A stretch of DNA of 64,000 nucleotides from Fibrisoma montanum (GTDB lineage: Bacteria > Bacteroidota > Bacteroidia > Cytophagales > Spirosomataceae). Within the stretch, counting starts at the first letter, position 1. Each line of letters starts with the position of its first letter. Location: contig NZ_QXED01000001.1 in NCBI RefSeq assembly GCF_003583365.1, positions 124,001 to 188,000 of the forward strand, written 5' to 3'. The translations under genes and the position numbers were made by a program. Positions 26,818 to 34,967 of the stretch are shown here, piece after piece. The notes below the pieces were generated by a model. It saw only the letters and a list, made by a program, of their open reading frames with translations. It made no database searches and was not told where the DNA came from.

Positions 26818-28245
26818 ATGAAAACGATACTTACATCAGCGCTGCTGGCTGCCCTGCTCGTCGGCAACACTCCGCTGCTAGCCCAGCAGAGTACGGAACA
26901 GAAGGAAATTGCCAAGGCCGCTTACTTTGGCCCGCAGCTTTCGGGTACGCTCTACGAGCAGGGCGCCCGCTGGAACAGTAAAGTCTGGCAGACGCCCTAC
27001 CGCGAAAACCTGACCGACGATGAAAAACGCACCGGCCTCGCCCTGCTCTGGTCGGAGGTAAAATACAACTTCGCTTATTTCGACCACGTACCAAACCTCG
27101 ACTGGGACAGCCTGTACGTAGCGTACCAGCCTAAGGTTGTGGCAACCAAATCGACGGCGGAGTACTACTACCTGCTCCGGACGATGGTGGCTCAGTTGCA
27201 GGACGGACACACGGCCGTGATGACCCCGATGGAAATTTCGAAAGACTGGATGAAACCCGACTTCAACACGTCGCTGATTGAAAACCGGGTTCTGGTTACT
27301 AAAGTCTTCAACCCCGATCTGGTTAAGCAAGGCATTGTGCCGGGTGTGGAAATCACGCAGGTCAACGGTGAGGAAGTCCACGCCTATGCAGACCGCGTTA
27401 TCCGTCCGACGGTGTGCAGCTCGACCGAGCAGAACCGACTGGTACACATGTACGACTATCACTTTCTGGTAACGCAACGGGGCGAAGCAATCAACTTAGC
27501 CTTCCGGGATACCAAGGGCAAACCTTTCAACCGCACCATAACGCCCACCCGGCAGTGGTTTGAAGCCGCCAGCAACGCCCGTACGTTTGAGTACAAACTA
27601 CTGCCGGGCGGCATTGCCTACGTAGCGCTCAACTACTTCGACCATGAGAGCATTGAAGCCCGGTTCGACTCGATTTATCCGCAGCTCAAAGCCGCAAAAG
27701 CCCTGATTCTGGATGTGCGCAACAATGGGGGCGGCAACAGCCAGCACGGCTGGAACATCGTGGCCAAGCTGACCAACAAGGATTTTCCGATGGGAAAATG
27801 GCAGACCCGCAACTACAAACCCACGTATCGGGCCTGGGGCAACAAACAGGAATGGTCGGGCGATCAGTACATCTATACCATCACCCGCAAAGACACTGCC
27901 GATTATTTCCACGGTCCGGTGGCAGTACTGACCAGCGGCAAAACCAACTCGGCAGCCGAGGACTTTCTGTCGGCTTTCACTCAGGCCAAACGGGGTAAGC
28001 TCATCGGCGAACCTTCGTCGGGCAGCACGGGTCAGCCGCTGTTTGTGGCCATGCCGGGCGGTGGCGCAGCCATTATCTGCACCAAACGCGACGCCCTCTA
28101 CGACGGTACCGAATGGGTAGGTAAAGGTTTCCAGCCCGACGTACTGGTTCGGCCAACGGTAGCGGATATGCAGCAGGGCAAAGACACCGTTCTGCAAAAG
28201 GCCGTCGAGGTGTTGAACCAGGCGGGTAAGCCAACCAAACTATGA
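26818..28245 (+). CDS. Exported S41 family peptidase
   Basis: A 475-residue protein with a signal peptide (MKTILTSALLAALLVGNTPLLAQ). The middle has a PDZ-like segment (PGVEITQVNGEEVHAYADR) and the C-terminal S41 core: LILDVRNNGGGNS, then TSGKTNSAAEDFLSAF with the probable nucleophile Ser in NSAAE, and GEPSSGSTGQPL. This resembles the tricorn/CtpA-like tail-specific proteases that Bacteroidota export to the periplasm. The substrate is unknown. It is alone on its strand and ends before a long bidirectional terminator. Confidence 0.9.
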   Translation: MKTILTSALLAALLVGNTPLLAQQSTEQKEIAKAAYFGPQLSGTLYEQGARWNSKVWQTPYRENLTDDEKRTGLALLWSEVKYNFAYFDHVPNLDWDSLYVAYQPKVVATKSTAEYYYLLRTMVAQLQDGHTAVMTPMEISKDWMKPDFNTSLIENRVLVTKVFNPDLVKQGIVPGVEITQVNGEEVHAYADRVIRPTVCSSTEQNRLVHMYDYHFLVTQRGEAINLAFRDTKGKPFNRTITPTRQWFEAASNARTFEYKLLPGGIAYVALNYFDHESIEARFDSIYPQLKAAKALILDVRNNGGGNSQHGWNIVAKLTNKDFPMGKWQTRNYKPTYRAWGNKQEWSGDQYIYTITRKDTADYFHGPVAVLTSGKTNSAAEDFLSAFTQAKRGKLIGEPSSGSTGQPLFVAMPGGGAAIICTKRDALYDGTEWVGKGFQPDVLVRPTVADMQQGKDTVLQKAVEVLNQAGKPTKL

Positions 28246-28410
28246 GCCAGCGTTCGCTTACTCTGGCGCTCCGATTTTGCAGGAATTGTAAGCCCTGGAC
28301 GCCTTAGGCACCTGTGGCTGGTAGTTTACGGACCTAGCCTGATAACGTTCTGGCCGTCGGCGTTACGCTGTAGGGGCCATTTACTCGGCTCACCGGGGCA
28401 GGTAGTCTGA

Positions 28411-28456
28411 ACAGCAGAGCCGCAGCTAACGAAATAGCTGCGGCTCTGCTGTGTTT
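28411..28456. terminator. Bidirectional terminator, 18-bp perfect stem
   Basis: Bases 28411-28428 pair perfectly with 28435-28452 around a 6-nt loop, followed on the plus strand by GTTTTAA. It lies between the convergent S41 peptidase and HxlR genes. The rest of 28246-28492 shows no gene. Confidence 0.75.
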
Positions 28457-28492
28457 TAACGCTGGTATGAATTGAACCGCGCATAATGCTGC

Positions 28493-28888
28493 TTACTCGC
28501 TCAGGATTCGCTGCCGATGGATCATCCCCCATTCCCGTATCTCCAGGATGAGCTTCTCCAGTGTCCGGCCATAGGGCGTCAGTTCGTATTCCACCGTGAT
28601 GGGCGAAGTGTCATAAACCGTCCGGGTGATAATGCCATTCTGTTCGAGGTCTTTCAGGTCGTTAGAAAGCACCTTGCCCGTAATGCCGGGGATGCTCTTC
28701 TGCAACTGCTTGAAGCGGGTTTTGCCGCCATACAGCAAACCCAGCACAATCAGCAGCTTCCACTTGCCACCCAGTAGTTCGAGGGTGTCCATGGCCGGCA
28801 TCAGGTGACGGGCACATTCAGCGGGGCGGTCCAGTTCGGGCATACTTGTGCTGGAAGCTTTCTGATCTATTTTCTTGTTCGAAGCCAT
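28493..28888 (-). CDS. HxlR family transcriptional regulator
   Basis: A 131-residue winged-helix regulator. The HxlR core starts at LLGGKWKLLIVLGLLYG, continues RFKQLQKSIPGITGKVLSNDLKDLE (helix-turn-helix) and ends in the wing YELTPYGRTLEKLI. A single cysteine in PAECARHLMP, just before the domain, is at the place where redox-sensing HxlR proteins (YodB, HypR) have their reactive cysteine. It is divergent from a DoxX-like membrane gene, and the shared gap contains two palindromes, so it probably controls that gene and itself. Confidence 0.92.
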   Translation of the reverse strand: MASNKKIDQKASSTSMPELDRPAECARHLMPAMDTLELLGGKWKLLIVLGLLYGGKTRFKQLQKSIPGITGKVLSNDLKDLEQNGIITRTVYDTSPITVEYELTPYGRTLEKLILEIREWGMIHRQRILSE

Positions 28889-28922
28889 CGTCAGTTAGTA
28901 GCTGGTTTCCTGTAGGATACTG

Positions 28923-28973
28923 GTTTCCTTAAGGAAACTGTTATCTTTTGGTAACCAAAGGTAGGTAGTTTTG
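28923..28973 (+). promoter_or_regulatory. Candidate HxlR operators and DoxX-like gene promoter
   Basis: A perfect 16-bp palindrome GTTTCCTTAAGGAAAC lies at 28923-28938, and a second, TTTGGT-A-ACCAAA, at 28947-28959. TAGTTTTG at 28966-28973 matches the TAnnTTTG -7 box. The palindromes cover the expected -33 area, where a repressor would block polymerase. A partial copy, GGTTTCC, lies just upstream. Confidence 0.5.
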
Positions 28974-28996
28974 TCCGGTCATCAACACCGAAAAAA

Positions 28997-29086
28997 ATGA
29001 AAATCCGTATGGCGCCCATTGAGGAGTGGGTGCAACAACATACAGCTGCATTTTCCTCATCCGCTTATTCAATTTCAGGTATCTAA
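28997..29086 (+). CDS. Possible 29-residue leader peptide
   Basis: A short open frame begins ATG at 28997 directly after an A-rich stretch, 23 bases past the candidate -7 box, and stops 13 bases before the DoxX-like ATG. The predicted peptide starts MKIRMAPIEEWVQQH and has no known family. It could be a translated leader for the downstream gene or a chance frame. Confidence 0.3.
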   Translation: MKIRMAPIEEWVQQHTAAFSSSAYSISGI

Positions 29087-29099
29087 CCAACGTAAAATT

Positions 29100-29507
29100 A
29101 TGGTCAATCAAGTTTCAGTGCCCCCTACCGGGCGCACCCTTCGGGTTACGTACTGGATCGTTACGGTCCTGTTGAGTCTGAATCTGTTCGCGGGTGTTTT
29201 CGATATTCTGCTTGTGGATGCCATCCGCCAAAGCTCGCAGAGCATCGGCTTTCCGCTGACAATGCTACCCCTGCTAGGAAGTTTGAAGATCGCCGGGGCG
29301 CTGGTGATTTTGTTTGTCAGAAACCCCGTTCTGAAAATAGCGGCCTACGCGGGAGTTATCTTTTACTTCATCGGAGCTACGTACGCACATGTATCGGTGG
29401 GGCAACCGGTGAGCGCTGCACTTCCGGCCCTGATCACACTGGCATTGAGCGTAGCCTCCTACGCCTTGTGGCAGCGGGTGTCGGGCGTTCACGTAAAAGC
29501 CATTTAA
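29100..29507 (+). CDS. DoxX-like four-helix membrane protein
   Basis: A 135-residue protein with four predicted membrane segments (about residues 14-36, 50-70, 75-95, 102-122) and the charged N-terminus MVNQVSVPPTGRTLRVTYW. The pattern FAGVFDILLVDA and LPLLGSLKIAGALVILF is typical of DoxX_2-type proteins, which are often paired with HxlR, MarR or TetR regulators. The ATG at 29100 is preferred to a frame opening at 29019 with no hydrophobic start. Function in this subgroup is unproven; redox or quinone-related roles have been proposed for DoxX relatives. Confidence 0.8.
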   Translation: MVNQVSVPPTGRTLRVTYWIVTVLLSLNLFAGVFDILLVDAIRQSSQSIGFPLTMLPLLGSLKIAGALVILFVRNPVLKIAAYAGVIFYFIGATYAHVSVGQPVSAALPALITLALSVASYALWQRVSGVHVKAI

Positions 29508-29514
29508 ACCGAAA

Positions 29515-29599
29515 ATCAGCGGGTTCCGCACACAGGAACCGTCGAACCCGCTGATAAATAATAACAGTGCCCGACAACGTCAAAGATTGTCGGGCACTG
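29515..29599. terminator. Two tandem hairpins after the DoxX-like gene
   Basis: Hairpin 1: 29515-29526 pairs perfectly with 29544-29555. Hairpin 2: 29565-29577 pairs perfectly with 29587-29599. The AT-rich spacer between them (AAATAATAA) gives a weak T-tract only on the minus strand. They probably end both the DoxX-like transcript and the minus-strand SGNH/pseudogene transcript. Confidence 0.5.
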
Positions 29600-29601
29600 C
29601 A

Positions 29602-29902
29602 TTGGTTGTAACCCATAAACATCCGGCGGCTTTCTCAACGGTTTCATCCTTACGCTTGGCCCTGATCCATGCACAAACAGATCGGCCTGCTCAAACGCCT
29701 TTTTATGTTAGGGCGTTGCGGGGTTGCCCTGAATGATAATCAACCTGGGGAAGTACCTCTTGATCAGTTCGGTCCCGCCGTTGTCAACGCTCGATGGTCA
29801 GCGAATTACGTTGGTATCAGCGGGTAAACAGCCCTTAAACACCTGCACGGCACCGGGGGTATGCTCAATGGCACCAATGTTGACCGTCGGCCACAACGAT
29901 CG
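29602..29902 (-). pseudogene. Decayed polysaccharide pyruvyl transferase-like gene fragment
   Basis: The minus-strand frame starting at 29902 reads RSLWPTVNIGAIEHTPGAVQ, then a TGA stop, SVDNGGTELIKRYFPRLII, a TAA stop, KKAFEQADLFVHGSGPSV and, after a disturbed stretch, KPPDVYGL. This order matches the N-terminal part of exported polysaccharide pyruvyl transferase-family proteins (RSxWQTVNIGDIxHTPG, a VDNG-FP segment, ADLFxHGSGPS, KPxGVYG). Two in-frame stops, no start and loss of the C-terminal part show that it is a remnant. It lies directly downstream of the SGNH hydrolase gene on the same strand. The family call is from memory of the motif pattern. Confidence 0.55.
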
Positions 29903-29920
29903 GTTTTAAGTTTGATTTTC

Positions 29921-30763
29921 TCAATCCATCTGTTTCAAAACCTTCACCAACTGCCGGGTAATCAGCTCATACCCCTTGTCGGACGGGTGCAGGCCGTCGT
30001 ACGTCATTCGGATGGATTCGACCGGATAAGGATACTCGTCCGTTTCAGGATTAAACGGTACGTCGATAAAGTCGGGGTACCTGTAGTTTCGGTACTGACC
30101 CGTTTGCGGATCTTTCAGCCGCTTGAATCTGACCAGTTTATTCAGCCCTAACCCTTTCAGGTGATACAGGTCCACGACGGGTATCTTCTCGTAACGGCCA
30201 ATGGAATCAATTGCCAGGGCAAAAGACTCAAGTAACTGGCCATTTTTTGGTTTGTACGACCCGTACGCGTTGTTTTTGTAGTTGGTAATGTACACAAAAT
30301 CGACCCGCTGCAGGGGGGTAATCAAGACAATAGGTGCTTCCGGATTCAGACTTCTAAGTTTATCTATGATCTGCCGAAAGGCCCCGTACACGGTTCCGTT
30401 GCCGGTGTTGGTCTGATAGTCCTGAAAACGGCCCAGCGGCCGGCCCGACCACCAGTCGTTGGTTCCGAGAAAGACTGAATACAGATCGGCTTTTGTTAAC
30501 CCCAGGTTTTCGATTTCCTGCGCGATGCGAACGGCTGTCCAGCCATTGTGACCCTGATTAACGTAGCGCAGATGGGGCAACTTTTCGACCACGCGGGTCA
30601 TGTAGCCTTTGGTGATTCGGTTGCCGGTTTCATTCGGGTGATCGTTCAGGTACGTGATGGAATCGCCGATGGCCACCCAGGTTAACGCCCGGGGCTCGAA
30701 CGAACAGAACAGGCAGACGATCGCTACCAGCAGAAGCCCTTGTGTCAGTATCGTTTGTTTCAT
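29921..30763 (-). CDS. Exported SGNH/GDSL hydrolase
   Basis: A 280-residue SGNH-fold esterase/lipase-like enzyme. The ATG at 30763 gives a hydrophobic N-terminus (MKQTILTQGLLLVAIVCLF). Block I is AIGDSITYL (nucleophile Ser35), the block III Asn is in FLGTNDWW, and block V DGLHPSDKGYE supplies the Asp/His pair. An upstream extension to 30793 lacks a good start. Such enzymes in Bacteroidota deacylate polysaccharides or glycosides; no substrate is visible. The pseudogene fragment directly downstream suggests that this was once part of a larger polysaccharide-related locus. Confidence 0.87.
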   Translation of the reverse strand: MKQTILTQGLLLVAIVCLFCSFEPRALTWVAIGDSITYLNDHPNETGNRITKGYMTRVVEKLPHLRYVNQGHNGWTAVRIAQEIENLGLTKADLYSVFLGTNDWWSGRPLGRFQDYQTNTGNGTVYGAFRQIIDKLRSLNPEAPIVLITPLQRVDFVYITNYKNNAYGSYKPKNGQLLESFALAIDSIGRYEKIPVVDLYHLKGLGLNKLVRFKRLKDPQTGQYRNYRYPDFIDVPFNPETDEYPYPVESIRMTYDGLHPSDKGYELITRQLVKVLKQMD

Positions 30764-31040
30764 GATACGATTATTGCCATAAAATGAAAACAACCGGCCG
30801 ATTCTACTGCATGAGCGATGAACGACGGATTGCGGGCTGCATGTCCGTCGGTATTACGTCGGCTGAACGAACGGGTCGCTGCGGCTTTCTTCCGGAAATT
30901 TTACGACTCTTCGGGCCATTCGGCGGTTTCGTCCGGAGTTAGTTGAGCCGGTACGTGTAAAGCTGTAGCTTGCACTAGCTTCGTAAGCAGAAGCGTGCTC
31001 AACGTAGTTAACAACTGATCAGCCCTTGATCGTAGCCCCC

Positions 31041-31652
31041 ATGTTTGAAAACAACCCGTTGCCGAACGAGCATTTTCAAGCTCAGTTCGCAGCTCTGAGA
31101 GACCAGATCAGCCCGCATTTTCTGTTCAACAGCCTGAGTGTGCTGTCGTCGCTGGTGCGGAAAGACCCTGATTTATCCGAGCGCTTCATTGACCATCTGG
31201 CCAGGGTGTATCGCTATTTGCTGGAGCACAAAGACGACGAACGGCTGGCGCTGTCGGCCGAACTGGAATTTGCCCGCTCGTTCGCGTTTCTGCTGGAAGT
31301 GCGGTTTGTCCGAAAATTTCGGGTTGAGTTTCCGGCGTCGGATCCGGCAACTACGTACGCGGTTCTGCCTTTCACCCTGCAACTGCTGATCGAAAACGCC
31401 ATCCGCCACAACCGGATGTCGGCCAGCGCACCACTCGTCATCTCAATCGATCTGGAAGAGAATCAGTACATGCGGGTGTCGAACAACTGCCAGTTGCGTA
31501 CCCAGCCCGAGAGTTTTCAGCCGGGGTCTACGTACCGAAACCTGGCCGGCATTCAACAGCGCTACGCCATGCTGACGGGTATGCCCGTGCAGGTTGACGA
31601 CACCGACGAACAGTTTACGGTTCGGATTCCGCTGCTCAAACCAACCCGCTGA
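31041..31652 (+). CDS. LytS-type (His_kinase family) histidine kinase without sensor
   Basis: A 203-residue cytoplasmic protein containing only a His_kinase domain, with the phospho-accepting His in ALRDQISPHFLFNSLS, and a short ATPase domain with N-box LLIENAIRHNRMS. No membrane segment or sensory domain precedes it, unlike most LytS/YehU kinases with several helices. The ATG at 31041 is preferred to a TTG at 31026. The G-boxes of the ATPase are weak (LAGIQQRY is the nearest), as is usual for this family. The LytTR response regulator encoded at 33.3 kb is of the type such kinases usually phosphorylate. Confidence 0.85.
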   Translation: MFENNPLPNEHFQAQFAALRDQISPHFLFNSLSVLSSLVRKDPDLSERFIDHLARVYRYLLEHKDDERLALSAELEFARSFAFLLEVRFVRKFRVEFPASDPATTYAVLPFTLQLLIENAIRHNRMSASAPLVISIDLEENQYMRVSNNCQLRTQPESFQPGSTYRNLAGIQQRYAMLTGMPVQVDDTDEQFTVRIPLLKPTR

Positions 31653-31751
31653 GATACGAACGAACGCTGTTAGGCAAATCGGTTTCTATCCGTTTATTTT
31701 GAAGCCCTGTTTTGATAGACAACACGATTTTACCGTACACTCACTAAACTA

Positions 31752-33338
31752 ATGCAAGACAATACGTCGGCCATTCACAAACCGGTCGAGGAAGCGTTCA
31801 CCAGTCAGCTGGCAATCTTTCGGGCGCTCATCGAACACAGTTCGGATGTGATCATTATCTCCGACGAAAACGGGATTGAACGCTACATCAGCCCCTCAAT
31901 CACCAACGTACTGGGTTATCAGCCGGAAGAGTTGCTCTCGAAAAGCCAGTACCTGCTGCACCACCCCGACGACCGGGATCGGGTGCGCGACATTTTTTTC
32001 GGATTCGTGAAAAGCCGGAGTGCTACGCCCATTACGTTCAGCTGGCGGTTTCTGCACAAAGACGGAAGCTGGCGCTGGATTGAAGCCACAGCATCCAACC
32101 AGCTCGACAACCCGCTGATCCGGGGGATCATTCTGAATTTCCGGGACATCTCGGAGCGCAAGGCCCTCGAAGCCCGCATCGAACGTGACAGCATCCGGTT
32201 CCGGGCCATGATGGACGCCATTCACGACCAGATTGAGATCTATGACACCAACGGCAAGGTGCTGTTTGCCAGCAAAATTCCTGAGTACCTGGTGTCGAGT
32301 ACCGATGAGCTTAACAAACGCGACGAACTGCTCTGGTGGGTACATCCGGACGATCGGCCGCGCGTTGTGCAGCAGTTTACCGAGCTGGTCAGCGGGCAAA
32401 CGCATGAGGTCCTGTCGGAATACCGGGTGCTGGCCGACGACGGCTGCCTGCGATACGTAGAGACCTTCGCCACCAACCAGGTTGACAACGAAGCCATTGG
32501 CGGTATTCTGGCCAACGTCCGCGACATTACCGAGCGCAAGCAGTTTGAAGAAAGTCTGCGGCTGGCCAAAGAAAAAGCCGAGGCCGACGCCCTCGAAATT
32601 GAGCGGAGCAACCTGGAAATCCGCCTGCGCAACCGCGATCTCAAGAAGCTCAACGAAGAAAAAAACGAACTGCTTCAGGTAGTGTCGCACGACCTCAAAA
32701 ATCCGCTGTATAACATTCAGCACGAAGCCCGTGCCATCCTGACATCGCCGGACGAAGCCGAACGACACGCCGGCGGAGTGCTCCAATGCGCCGATAAGAT
32801 GCTCCGGCTGATCACGAATTTTCTGAGTATTCACGCCATCGAAGCCGGTCGGATTACTCTGCAGATTGAACCGGTTGACGTCAGCGAAAAACTCAACCGG
32901 GTGCTGACGAGCTATCAGGAAACGGTGCGGCACAAGACCATTCGTGTGCAGACTGACCTGCCCGGGCAGCCCGTTTTTACCCTCGCCGACCGGGCCGCTC
33001 TTTACCAGATTCTGGATAATCTGATCTCGAACGCCATTAAATATTCTCCTACAGGAGGGCAGGTACACCTCAGCGTATCGGCTTCGGCGGGGGCGGTTAT
33101 GGTACGTATTCAGGATGAGGGCGTCGGGGTTCCGCTCGACGAGGTAGACCGGCTGTTTCAGAAATTCACCAAACTATCCACCAGGCCGACCGCGGGCGAA
33201 AGCTCCAGCGGTCTGGGCCTGGCCATTGCCCGCAAACTCGTCAAGCTGCTCCACGGCGACATCTGGTACGAACACCACCCCGGCCAAGGCGCTACGTTTG
33301 TCATTGAATTACCCATTGCTCTTACCCTTGCATCATGA
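31752..33338 (+). CDS. PAS-PAS sensor histidine kinase
   Basis: A 528-residue soluble kinase. Two PAS/PAC units (about residues 20-145 and 150-275; IIISDENGIERYISPSI and ILANVRDITERKQFEE) precede a coiled coil, then HisKA with His313 in VVSHDLKNPLYNI, and HATPase_c with NLISNAIKYSPTGG, QDEGVGVP and GLGLAIARKLVKLL. There are no membrane segments, so it senses an internal or diffusible signal. Its stop overlaps the start of the LytTR regulator (ATGA), showing tight translational coupling. Confidence 0.95.
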   Translation: MQDNTSAIHKPVEEAFTSQLAIFRALIEHSSDVIIISDENGIERYISPSITNVLGYQPEELLSKSQYLLHHPDDRDRVRDIFFGFVKSRSATPITFSWRFLHKDGSWRWIEATASNQLDNPLIRGIILNFRDISERKALEARIERDSIRFRAMMDAIHDQIEIYDTNGKVLFASKIPEYLVSSTDELNKRDELLWWVHPDDRPRVVQQFTELVSGQTHEVLSEYRVLADDGCLRYVETFATNQVDNEAIGGILANVRDITERKQFEESLRLAKEKAEADALEIERSNLEIRLRNRDLKKLNEEKNELLQVVSHDLKNPLYNIQHEARAILTSPDEAERHAGGVLQCADKMLRLITNFLSIHAIEAGRITLQIEPVDVSEKLNRVLTSYQETVRHKTIRVQTDLPGQPVFTLADRAALYQILDNLISNAIKYSPTGGQVHLSVSASAGAVMVRIQDEGVGVPLDEVDRLFQKFTKLSTRPTAGESSSGLGLAIARKLVKLLHGDIWYEHHPGQGATFVIELPIALTLAS

Positions 33339-34105
33339 ACCTGCTGATCATTGAAGACGAAGACCTGACGGCCGACCGGCTCGAAGAACTGGTTCTCCAG
33401 TACGACCCAACCATCAACATACTCGCCAAGCTGCCGTCGGTCCGCGAAACGGTGCAGTGGCTGAAAGAAACCCGCTCGTCGGGTCGCCCGCAGCCCGACC
33501 TGATTCTGATGGATATCCACCTCGAAGACGACCTTTGTTTTCGCATCTTCGAGCAGGTCGATTTACCAGTACCCATCATTTTCACGACCGCGTTCGACGA
33601 GTACATGATCAAGGCCTTCAAGGTTAACAGCATTGATTACCTGCTCAAACCGGTCAACTACGATAGTCTGGCGGCTGCCCTGCAGAAATACCAGTCCATG
33701 AAGCGTCAGTTCTCACAGGCCGACCTCGAATCGCTCCGAGAGGCAATGGGCATCAGGAAAGTAGAGTATAAAACCCGCTTCCTGATTAACGTCGGCACCC
33801 GGCTCCGCACCATCGAAACCGCGGACGTGGCGTATTTCTACAGCGAGGAGAAAATCACGTTTCTGGTCACGAAAGACAACCAGCGGCTCCCCATCGACTA
33901 CAGCCTCGACAAGCTGACACCCATTCTGAACCCAACCGACTTTTTCCGGGCGAACCGGCAGTTCCTGCTGTCGCTGCCGGCCATTAAGAACATCCACACG
34001 TACTCGAACAGCAAACTCAAGCTGGAACTTCAGCCAGACCCGAAAACCGAAGTGTTCATCAGCAAGGAGAAGGTGTCGAGCTTCAAGGACTGGCTGGATG
34101 CCTGA
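33335..34105 (+). CDS. LytTR family response regulator
   Basis: A 256-residue regulator with an N-terminal receiver (acidic cluster EDED at residues 7-10, phospho-acceptor Asp60 in LMDIHLEDD, Lys in YLLKPVNYD) and a C-terminal LytTR DNA-binding domain (about residues 150-255: RFLINVGTRLRTIETADVAY, NPTDFFRANRQFLLS). LytTR proteins bind direct repeats upstream of target genes. It overlaps the PAS kinase gene by 4 bases, while a LytS-type kinase lies two genes upstream, so two kinases may feed one regulator. No target sites are identified. Confidence 0.95.
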   Translation: MNLLIIEDEDLTADRLEELVLQYDPTINILAKLPSVRETVQWLKETRSSGRPQPDLILMDIHLEDDLCFRIFEQVDLPVPIIFTTAFDEYMIKAFKVNSIDYLLKPVNYDSLAAALQKYQSMKRQFSQADLESLREAMGIRKVEYKTRFLINVGTRLRTIETADVAYFYSEEKITFLVTKDNQRLPIDYSLDKLTPILNPTDFFRANRQFLLSLPAIKNIHTYSNSKLKLELQPDPKTEVFISKEKVSSFKDWLDA

Positions 34106-34283
34106 CACCGGACGTTACGGGGTTGTTGCCAGCTAAATCCACATCGGCACGGCGGAAAGCAGCGTCAGGCCGTGCCGTACCGGGAGTTCGGGGTTAGGAA
34201 TCGGGTGGTTCTTGTCAGCATAGGAAGCGGGATGATCAGAATCATTGGTTATATTGAGCACTAATTGATTCTAAACCCGCGCG

Positions 34284-34943
34284 ATGAATTATAAACTGGT
34301 CATTTTCGATTTTGACGGCACGCTGGCTAACTCCTTTCCTTTTTTTGTGAGTAACATCAACGTTCTGGCCGAGACCTACAACTTCAAACGGGTAGAGCCG
34401 GACGATATCGATACGTTACGTGGTCTGGATGCCCGGCAAATGATCAGTCTGGCCGGCCTGCCCGCCTGGAAAATTCCGTTTGTCGCCCGGACGTTCATTC
34501 GGCTGATGGCCCGGTCGATTGACCAGATTACCCTGTTCGACGGCGTATCCAGGCTGCTGACGCAGTTATCGGCCAACGGTGTTCAGCTGGCAATCGTTAG
34601 TTCCAATTCAAAAGACAATGTCCGGCAGGTGCTGGGCCCCGACAATGCGGCCCTGATCCGGCATTACGAATGCGGTACGGCCCTGTTCGGTAAGCAGCGA
34701 AAATTCAGGAAGGTCATGGCAAAGAGTGGCGTAGCTCCATCTGAAACCCTCTGCGTGGGCGACGAACTCCGCGACATTGAAGCCGCCCGACTCGTACATT
34801 CCGCGTTTGGCGCTGTTTCGTGGGGCTTCACCCGGCCTGATGCGTTACAGGCCCAGCCAAATATTCTGTTCTTTAAAACCGTTGACGACATTACGTCGGC
34901 CGTGCTGGGGGATCAGTTTGCCAACAAACCCCAGACTGTGTAA
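34284..34943 (+). CDS. HAD family hydrolase (phosphoglycolate phosphatase-like)
   Basis: A 219-residue HAD phosphatase with motif I VIFDFDGTLAN (Asp9 nucleophile, Asp11), a helical cap (about residues 20-85), motif II AIVSSNS, the motif III Lys in GKQRKFRKV and motif IV CVGDELRDIEAA. The fold and cap match Gph/PpaX-type phosphatases acting on small phosphorylated metabolites. The substrate cannot be set. It is separated by 178 bases without a recognisable site from the LytTR regulator and is convergent with the DUF membrane genes. Confidence 0.9.
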   Translation: MNYKLVIFDFDGTLANSFPFFVSNINVLAETYNFKRVEPDDIDTLRGLDARQMISLAGLPAWKIPFVARTFIRLMARSIDQITLFDGVSRLLTQLSANGVQLAIVSSNSKDNVRQVLGPDNAALIRHYECGTALFGKQRKFRKVMAKSGVAPSETLCVGDELRDIEAARLVHSAFGAVSWGFTRPDALQAQPNILFFKTVDDITSAVLGDQFANKPQTV

Positions 34944-34967
34944 GTCGCGGCCGCTACGTACTCCGAT

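Noticed and set aside
30764-31040. Gap between the SGNH hydrolase and the LytS-type kinase
   Set aside because: Searched for an RNA gene, a small ORF and a complete promoter; nothing could be supported.
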